Below, in pieces: positions 1 to 9,800 of a DNA stretch of 27,103 nucleotides. Location: assembly GCA_003024985.2 (NCBI GenBank), contig PXIH01S0000090.1. One strand, given 5' to 3'. The notes under the pieces were generated by a model. It did not search any database, had not been told where the DNA came from, and saw only the letters and a list, made by a program, of their open reading frames with translations. The stretch comes from Euperipatoides rowelli (lineage: Eukaryota > Onychophora > Udeonychophora > Euonychophora > Peripatopsidae). The position numbers were made by a program, and so were the translations under genes. The stretch's first letter is position 1. The number at the start of each line of letters is the position of its first letter.

Positions 1-727
1 GAAAAAATTGGAATTTTATTGAGGCAGCCAGTTTTTACACATGGTCAATTGTAAGTCGCAGCAAGTAGAGTTGGTCATTAAATAATTTGAGATTTTATAT
101 TGGAGTGGTAGAAGTCAATATTTCGGAAATGGGCTGGAGTGGAAAGGGTTAATACTACAGCTGTAAATGGTATTGCATGTCGTATATTTTATATAAAGTC
201 AAAATCATAGAATTTACCCTGGTATGATCTGAACGAATATAAGGGACATTTGACTCTTTCCTCTTGAAAAATCATGTTTAATATCAATGATTGTTACCCT
301 TCTCTCTTACTTTCTTCTCCCAGAAACATGATTTAAACAACTTTTTTTTTTTAAAAAAAATCAAGTATCAGGAAAGAAAATAGGAGAAAGCTAATCACAA
401 TTGGTTAGACATAGGATTATAAAAGGGAAAATAATCTTTTCAAAAAAGAATTAGCAATGATTTGCATATACAATTTATTGTATTGAATAAAGAAGCCCAA
501 TATTATTAATTTAAAAATCTAGTTCAAGGAAAGGAAATGTCTCTAATTATCCAATTTACTAACAATAAATATCAATAAATATTTTATTCAAAATTTTCAA
601 TTCAGCCCTAACAGAAGAAAAAAAAATCACAAAAAAAAAAAGAAAGAAAGAAATCCGAAACACATGTTTAAAGCTCATTAGAAAATTGTCAAAAATCTTT
701 ACTATACTAAAAAATAAAACTACTTAC
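1..727. other. COPB2 intron 7 (partial)
   Basis: Non-coding, AT-rich. Apart from the piggyBac-like right end at 96-152, only homopolymer tracts are visible, including A-rich runs near 350 and 620-645. No exon was found on either strand. Confidence 0.7.
96..152. mobile_element. piggyBac-like element, right terminus only
   Basis: The ~57 bp ending in GGAAAGGG/TTAA (TTAA at 149-152) nearly match the block ending at 11212: the TATTGGAGT, GTAGAAGTCAATATTTCGGAA and GTGGAAAGGGTTAAT words are shared. Read inward, the end begins CCCTTTCCACTCC next to TTAA, the usual layout of piggyBac-type ends. The rest of this copy lies to the left of, or outside, the window. No transposase is seen. Confidence 0.55.
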
Positions 728-827
728 CATCTTCAGAACCAGTCATAATTATAGGCAGTTCTGGGTGGAATGATACAGCTGAAATATTCTGTGCGTGACC
801 TTCCAAAGTTTGAACACAGGTTTTATT
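728..827 (-). CDS. COPB2: COPB2 coding exon 7 (residues 218-250)
   Basis: 100 bp. It encodes [20 protein letters not shown], then [13 protein letters not shown]. It ends in phase 1, with the first base of the next Gly codon, before a GTAAGT donor. The following exon (expected to begin with the rest of the Gly codon and TVRIW) is not found between 1 and 727, so it lies outside the window. Confidence 0.96.
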
Positions 828-3800
828 CTACAAATTAAGATTTTTTTTTTAATATAATGTATAAATAGTATATACTGTACATGTACAGTATATACAATAA
901 AAAATATAAACAATAAACTGTACATACTAAATAACAAATTATTTTCTCATTTATCATATTGATTCGCTGTGGAAAGGAACATCTGGTTTTCGTTTACGCA
1001 TTGTTTACTTTCTTAATGAGACATTTACTTTTTGATAGTAAATGTTGTATTCATAATACAGTATGCTCACTTATGAGATTGTAAACAATACAAGAAACAA
1101 TCAACCTCCTTTACATATGCAAATCAATGATAATTTATTCATTGGGAGGATCATCATAATATACTGTATATACTCAATAAAAATATACAGTATAATGTCA
1201 CGAACTGTCTTGTTTAGTTTTATTCATTTTATTTTATTAGTTAATTGGTACTTTCAAATAGCAGGTATTTCAGGGTATAATTATTTTCTTAACAGGTTAT
1301 TTACGAAAACCATCGCATTCGCAGATTGCAATTTAAAACGACTTGGAAAATTGTTGAATCTAAATTATTTTTTTAAATATTCAAATTAATTTGAACGTGC
1401 TAATTAATTAATTATTCATTTATTAATTTTTATGCGCGATCTCCCCGTCATATAAAAGGGAGATCGTTCATACAAAGATTGCTATCTTTGTATATTAGAG
1501 TCTGCTGCCCTCTAGTGAACAATTATATGGATTATGATTTACACATTGATTATTTTCTTATTGTAAGCTAGGGGGTGCAGCCCCTAGGTGCATAACACAC
1601 TCAACACAATATTTAGCTGCTATTGTCAGAAGGAGGGTTTTTTTATTCATTTTAGCTTTTGCAATAGAACCAGCAAAATAAATATATTATTTCTACCTGC
1701 CAGTTTTGTTTCCTGTTGAGTTTTACCTGTAACCGCACTATTGTAATGGTTTTGCTGTTCTAATAGGCAAAATCAATATAATATATTGAATTTAACATCA
1801 AAATATGAAATTAAAATATGCAGTTTCTTAAACACACACACTAACCTGATAATCCCAAATCTTGACTAGTCTATCATCAGCTCCAGAAATGAGATAGGGT
1901 TTATCACCTCCATGATAATAATCAACACAATTGACACCTTTCTCGTGTCCTTCTAAGGTGAAATTTGGAGTATTAGAGCCCAGCTGCCAAACCTAAAAGA
2001 AAACGAATTTAAAACAATTATTTACTGTAGAATTAACAGTTCATTCTTATTTATTTTCATAACTTTTAAAATATTAGTTATATTAAACACAATATTCTTA
2101 TTTATATATCTTCTACAGAAGACTGGATAATTAAACTTAATAGCTGTAATAGTTTGTGAATATTGAGTCTTGTAACTTTCCTTAGAGATACCAACTTTTA
2201 GAAATTGGAATTAGGTAAAACTTTTCCATGGTGGCCAGAGCAGGGGGGTGAGAGGTCGGACTGAAAATTTTCATAACAGATGGGGGGAGGGGTTTTGAAG
2301 GGGATTTTAATGGTAAAACATGTTTTAATGCTATGATTTGATCTCTAAAAAACACTAATGAAGGGGTTTACAAATTTGGGGATAATTTAAAATATATTAG
2401 TTAATATTTAATCCAATATTAAAAGACTAATACAGATAAAGTAGGCAAAGCTTATAATAGATCAGGTCAACAGCAAATTAAAGGTAAAAAAAAAATGCAT
2501 AATTGAGATCAGAGGTGTGCCCACCAAGGCGGGGGGGGGGGGGTCATGAATAATTCTTGGGGGGAGGTTAAATAAATTTAAATAAAAATGTTTTTTTTTT
2601 AGTTTTTTTTTGTTCTGAGTGCCAAAAGTAGGAAGAATGAAAATAGTGCACATAAATGTTTTTGTTAGTGTAAAAAACATCAAAAACATATTTCATAGGA
2701 AATGCTATGAAAAAAATATACAGTTTATATGCAAAGACGTTGGAAATATACTTGTCTTTGTATATACGAAAATGAAAACATTAAGTTGCTGATCATACAT
2801 CGTAGTTATGATGTATAACAGCTCCTTCTAGTGGAGGAAGATGTCATTGACACATGTGCAGTTAACGTATGTTTTATTACATGGTGTGTTCACCGTTTGT
2901 GTTATCAGCTAATAAAGTTATAATAAATGATCAAGTTTATAAATCAGCGAGTTGTCTCCCGGTATGTTTTAAATTTAATCTATTCTTTAGTATAAAATAA
3001 AGTATTATTTTATATGATAAAATACCATATAAACAAAACGTTAACAATCTGCAACTGCCTATGTTCAGTTTCGTATATACTGTATTATGTTTTGTCTAAA
3101 AAAAAGTATGAAAATACAGTTCACACAGCGAGTGGTGGTGAAAGCTGGTGCTTTCCGAAGCCGATTTAAATTCTGTTTTTGTGATTACAATAAAATAGAA
3201 TTTTTAAGAATTGAAAGATTTAATGTTTTTGAAAATATATGAGGGGGGGGGGGGAAGTGATGAAACCAAATAAAGGAGGCGCGACTTAAAAAGTTTGGGC
3301 CCCTCTGATATAGATTACAAACAAAAATTATCTATGATTAGCACTTTAACTTCTATTCAAGGAAAAATATAAGATAATTTAATTTTTATTTATAAAAAAA
3401 AATCATTATTAACAAAAATTATGACAATCTATTCACCTTAAAAAATAAAAATTATAGACACACACAATAATGGTATTTTATTGAAAAAAAAAAAAAAATC
3501 TAGCAGAGTTAAGAATTCTATATAATAAAACAAGTAAAGATTGGGAATTCTTTAGATAAAAGCTTTTTTGATCATTCCCTGAGCCATTTCAAAAAATGTA
3601 TTAGACTATTTATTGTTAAAGATTTATAATTCACGAATATACAATAATAGCTATCAAATTGTAATCCTTCTTGCTTTTACTTTTTGGCAGATATAATATT
3701 GAGATTTGGTTTGTATCTTTCTTTTATTGTTTTTATATATTTATTATACTGGTTACGTTTCTGGGTTTTTTTTTTTTTTTACTTTTTCTTGCTATTGCTT

Positions 3801-6800
3801 AGTTACTGTATATATTTTCATATACAGTATATTAAATGAGACATTGTTTCTGGTAGAAAAATATCTAATTCTTAGGCACTAATGAATTGAATTAAAAAGC
3901 CTTCTAGCGAAAACTAAAGTATATGTTAGTCTAGAGGTTCTAAAAAGTGACAGTCAAATACGAACATACTGTATACCAGTATTTATTGCAGTTGACTGAA
4001 CATCATAAAACACACACTATTTATTGCAAATGACTTATAGAAGTTACAGAAATGTAGGCCAATACTCTTTTGTTTTAAATTTATGAAATTAAAAAAATAT
4101 ACGATTATATCCATCCGAAAAATTAAATTTTTTTTGTACAATAAACACGATAGGCATAAAATCATAAAAAGGGATAAATTTAGTATATTTTATGGAAAAA
4201 TTGTGAGAATTTATAGGTTTGCTGAAGTCTAAAAGCTTTTCAAAAATGATAAAGTTTAATCTAATTACAAGAGAAAGTTTTATCTTATTGGGCATTAACT
4301 AATATGGTAATAGTAAGAACAGCTTTCTTCCAACTAGTTGAATATAAAACATTTATGACAATACTCAGGTTTATATTTAAATAAAATAAGCTAAATATAA
4401 TATTTTGTACATCCTTTTTTTTTTGTGATCTAAAGCTATATATTTTTAAGGGTTCAAGAAAAGCTTAATTGAAGTTAAAATCAATACCTTAACTGTTCGA
4501 TCAAGAGATGCACTAGCAAAGGTATTATTGTCTTTAGGATTTATAACGATTTGCATAACATAATGAGTGTGTCCTTCAAAGATCTGCGTACATGACCATT
4601 TCTTTTCCCAATCCCATAACTTTATAAGCATATCATCTGAAAGAAGTAAATAGAACATTTAACATTTAAAGATATTAAAAAGAGCACAGGATGTGAGAAT
4701 GAAACATTTTTATTATCAGTCGAGTTTATTGATATACATTTTTGTTTTGTTTTTTATCACTTATGCATGAATGAAAGAAAACTTATAGCAATATTAAATA
4801 CAAAGCCAAAAGTTAAATCCAGTAGAGGAGGGGTGGTGGTGAAATGCATACAAGTTAGAGAAGTGCCAATAGACAAATAAAGCAATTATTTACATTACTA
4901 TTTTTTTTATTAAATAATTTATCACAAAATATTAAAAGTAACAACAAAATGAAAATAACAATTCTGTGACAAAGATTCTGGGCTTCCATACAAATTATAT
5001 GGTGAAAACAAGAGACCCAAAAAAATACTGCTCCCTGTTGTTGACTCAGAGCTCTTGAAAGACTATTCTGGCAAGGTAGATCAACTGGGCTTCCCAAATT
5101 ATAACAAAAAAAGTATTCTAAAAGAAAAATACTGAGGTGTCTTCCATAAACTACATCATGCTAGAACGTCCCTTTTAACGTGGGGTAGAATAAATGTGGG
5201 GAGGGAGGGGTCGAATAAACGTGGCTTTGTGATGATGATGATGGAGGGAGGGGGTTTGGAATGTGATGTCATATAATAAATAAAAAAAATCCACAAATCT
5301 TCAATTGCGTATACAGTAAATTAAATACAGGCACACCCCGGTTCACGGACCCTCGTGAGTACGGACACATTTACAGTAGCACCCTACCCTGCTTCATACG
5401 AACAGACAATGAAAGTCATTATTCGAATAAACAAATGCATTAATAGTTTTAGAAAAATATGTTAAAAAATTATATCAACATATAATACTCGTTTAATATT
5501 TTTTAGTTTTTTAATGAATTAATAAATTGTCTAATCCATTACATTAATGGAAAAGAGGGGGTGAGGGGTCAAACTAATATTGTGATGTAATTTCATATAG
5601 GGGGTATTAAATTGTGCGACAAATTGTGATGAGGGGGTGGGAGTACAAAATAGAAAAAAATTGTGTCCTGTAGTTTATGGATAATCCCCGAGATGGAAAT
5701 ATTAATATAAAGGATTTTCCCATTATGCCTAAGTTCAAACTCCCTATATTATTGATGGTTGATGAGATCAAAAAATTTTCACTTAATTTAGGGGGGCCAC
5801 CATGTAGTAAAGGTTAAGAACTGCTGGTCTAAGCCATTACATTAATTCATTTTGCTTTGTGGAAGAAAATGAGGGGGCGGGGAGGTTTATTGTGATGTAA
5901 TTTCATTTAGGGGGTATAAATTGGGTAACAAATTGTGATGAGGAGGGGGGGAGAGGACTACTACAAATAGAAAAAATTGTGTTCTGTAGTTTATGGATAA
6001 TCCCTGATGGAAATATTAATAGAAAGGATTTTTCCATTATACCCAAGTTCATACTCCCTCTATTACTGATGGTGGATGAGATCAATTATAAAATGAAAAT
6101 ATCTACTGTATGTGTAAAAGAGATACAAACTTAGTTTTCAGGTCAAAGAAAGTATTTGATTCTGGTATTTTGCAAAAACTCTAGTATCCTACTTGAAAGA
6201 TTTTGGAAAGTGATTCAAACAATTTATAATTTAGTTACAGTGTATACACTTGGTGGCTTCAACATAATAAATATACAAAATTCCTAACTGCTAAAATCTA
6301 GTTGGTTAATTATTACTGTTTAAAAATGTTCCTAGGTTCAATTGCATGCTCACAAAGTAATAAGAATGAGCATTGACATGCTATGGTTTCAGTGTGGTAA
6401 CTCGATGTTAATATCGTTGTATCCGCACAATTTGGACATCAATGAAGTGCAGGTTGTACCAGTGGACAATGTTCATCGACCTAGATTTCAGAGGTTTGGA
6501 CTGAAATCTAGTAATTGGTTCTTTTGCAGTGGAAATGGACCAATGATGAGTTGAGAAATATGTTTAAAATTCACACTGCAGTCTGTGCTTATGTAAATCA
6601 GCTAGGTTTGTTTAACAAATTAAACCGTGTTAGCTTCAGTAACATGGAAATATGATTAGCCTTTATTAACATGTGATGACTGTTGCTACGATATTTTTTA
6701 TATAGTATATTAAAAACACTTTTTAAACAGTCACAATATTACTCCAAGTATTAATATAAAAGACTGGAAAAAATATCAAGTTAGATCACTTAAGCTTATT

Positions 6801-9800
6801 ATATTCAACTGGTTCAATGCTAGATTTAAGGCCTTAATTAAATGCCATTTTTTTTAAATTAATATTGTAAATTATTCCTGTAATTTATTAATGAACATTT
6901 TATATGAGAGTAGGAGAACCATGCAGTTTGAATATAAGGTAAATATGAAGAAAATCATGTTTTAAACTTTAGCAAATCATAAATTTACTTACCGCTACTA
7001 GTCAGAATAAATGGCTGTGTAGGATGAACTGCGATGGATCTTAAATAATCAGAATGAGCTTCAAACACATGGACACGCTCCAGAGTATTATAATTAAAAA
7101 CACGAATTTGCATGTCGTCCTAAAACGAATTAGAACACTAATTTCATAAAAAATATGCATTTGTTGTAGGCCTATATACACAATACATTGTTTATAAGCA
7201 TATTGTGTATACACATTGTATATACTGTGTACATATACTAGAACATATACACTAAAAATATCTAAAATACAGTATACTGGGTACATTGTCATTTAAATAC
7301 AAAAAAAAACACAATATAGAAGGCCAACACATTTTAGTAGATAGTGTAATAATGTAGAAAAGAGGTTGATAAATACATGATCGATTGATATGGAAGGGTA
7401 CAGTATGCTGGCATGCAAAGAAGGATCAAGATTTATTAAGAAATGTTAAAACAGAAGATTATAATAATCATAGATCTCGGCAGGCCACACATTTTAATTT
7501 AGTCTCCATTCCCATCAACTTTTAGTTTAGATACTGTACATAGGGAATTCCTATCCTTAATTAATAAAATCTAGCAAAAAAAAAAAAAACTGGAATTCTT
7601 ACAGATCCTGTTATAATCCAGTTCTTTCGTGGTACAAACTTTGCCGCCCTAACAGGAAGATCGCAGACTTCAAACGATTTGACCAGTTGCTGAAAAAACA
7701 AAAAAAATTCATTTTTTTTAGGAATAATTTTATAAATTAAATTATAAATTTGATAATGCAATAAAATTTTGGATCAAAATAAATGGCTTTCAAATTAGTT
7801 AAATCAGTACCCAACTATGTGGAGCCTGGAGTCTAAACATTTGATGGTAATGAGGATGGATATAAAGTGGTTCATTTCAATAAGTAATCACGGCCTACCT
7901 AATTCAGCAGGTAACCTTTTGAACAGTAAGTTTAACTTCATCAACGTATAGGTATATAGCAGGGTTGCTCAACCAGCCGATCACGATCTACAGGTGGATT
8001 TTGACATGTTGTCTGGTAGATCTTTCTTTTTTATGTTTTCATTTTTTTTTCTATTTGAATATACACTAATCCCTCATATAACACTGTTTCAAAGATACCC
8101 AAATCATATATACACCAATCCAAGAGGCTTTACATGAGTTACATGATCCTGGAAATGCCAAATATATAATTACAGCTGAGACAACTTTATTGAATTATAT
8201 TCAACTGTTTAAAAGTTTTAATGAATAAATTCAACATTCCTGTACAATGAAAAAAATCAAATCAGTATTTAAAGACTAGATTTTCAACAATCCCTCTATG
8301 CAGGATGAGCTGAACATTGTGGCAAATTAATAGAAATTTGATTTGTTAGAATAATAAAATCACTATGTATATTTTTTTTTTATATTTTCTGATAAAATAT
8401 TTTTGGTTTTTTTCTTCTCTTTTTAAAAATATCAGTCAACAACACTCTCTCTCTCTTTCTTCTTTTTATTTATTTATAATTAAAAAAAATAAAACTGATT
8501 TTTTTTTTATTTAAAATTTATTAAATTAGGCTGAACTGTATATTTAATTATCTTATTATTGTACAATAATTTCAATATTGAGAATTTTCAAAAAATTTAA
8601 GAACTTAAAATTAGTTTTAATTTTTATATTTATTTTGTTGCTCTTTATTTATATTTTGATACTTTGTTCTTGATTGTTTAATAAACATCGACATCAGATT
8701 CTAACTTTGTATTTTTTCCATGTACACAGGTAGATCATAAGGTCGCTTGTCTAAATAAAAATAGCTCGCACCTACAGTACAAAAAGGTTAGGTACTCCTG
8801 GTATATATGTGTATGGGGAAAACATGATTCAATCATATGATTTTTAGTTAATTTCTAAAATTTGTTACAGCAAGTTTATTTTGTATGAATCTAATTTATA
8901 CATATTGAAACAATATAGTGTAGTAATTGTCTCATGCAATCAGAAAATTTGCAATGCTTTTTATTTATTTGGGTCATGAACCGTTTTTATTGGATTTTTT
9001 TTTTTTTTCATTTCAATATAACAAATCAACATATCCCATTTTAACTAGTAGCAGTTATGAAAAATTATGGTTTCAAATTTATCCATTTATACGAAGAACT
9101 GAACAAAAAAAAAAGTAACCCTTTCAACTCCAAAGTCGACTCTCAGTCAACAAATTTCAATTAGCAGTTCCACTCCAAAGTCGATTGAGAATCGACTTTT
9201 TATCAGACAGCAAAGCTAAACTATAAACATTGGAGACTAAGAACTAAAGAATAGGTGAGTGCAGCGGTAAGGAAATAAAAATAGTAATGCTAGTTGTGTT
9301 TAACAAATAAGTGGTTATATTCAGGAAAACATTCATCATTAACAATACAGCATAATTGGCCCTTTATTAATATTGGGCTAACATAGAATAAGGAAATGAA
9401 GTGCTTACCCCAGCATTAGACAGGAACAATGTACGGCGGTTTCCCCAAAGGCGGAGACTCGGGCCTCTGCGGGAGGAACAGAAGGTTTCCCTCCCTTATT
9501 CCACAGTTCCCAACGGCCGAAACACGGACCGCGGGATTCGGTGTTGGGCTCTTCCCCTTTCACTCGCCGCTACCATGGGAATCTTCATTAGTTTATTTTC
9601 TTCCGCGTATTGAAATGCTTAATTTCAGTGGGTGAGTTTACCACCCACTTCAGGTTGCGCTTTCGGGCAACCCTACTATTCAGGAGGTTCTAATCGGTCG
9701 CCGTGGACCACTAGGGGCCTCGCACCCGCATGGGGTGTGTGCTCTGTTCGCGGAGACTCGGCCTCCGCGAGCGGACTGGAAGGTGTCCCACCCTTACTCC

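Larger units (their letters stand above)
828..1845. other. COPB2 intron 6
   Basis: Non-coding, very AT-rich. It contains a perfect 28-bp palindrome (868-895), two short perfect hairpins (1437-1466 and 1472-1491) and a CTAGGGG...CCCCTAG hairpin near 1568-1587. The segment around 1430-1600 contains CTGCCCTCTAGTG and may be an old repeat. No open frame resembles a known protein. Confidence 0.6.
4637..6992. other. COPB2 intron 4
   Basis: Non-coding for COPB2. It holds the MITE-like composite at 5136-6083 and an unidentified plus-strand open frame at 6336-6554. The stretch at 5325-5400 (around CACCCCGGTTCACGGACC) is unusually GC-rich for the region and may be an old transposon end, but no partner was found. 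Nothing else is recognised. Confidence 0.6.

Noticed and set aside
1063-1389. 108-codon plus-strand open frame in COPB2 intron 6
   Set aside because: Composition is AT-driven (Ile, Asn, Phe, Lys), without motif or splice context; it lies within an intron of the opposite-strand gene.
2733-2960. Solo LTR suggested by CTTCTAGTGGAGG, AATAAAG and a GTTGTCTCCCGGT tail
   Set aside because: No TG...CA boundaries, no short target duplication and no internal retrotransposon sequence. It lies inside the hAT-like unit and may simply be its interior.
5325-5400. Pogo/Tigger-like transposon end suggested by CACCCCGGTTCACGGACC
   Set aside because: Only one end is visible, with no inverted partner and no TA duplication, so it is too weak to annotate.
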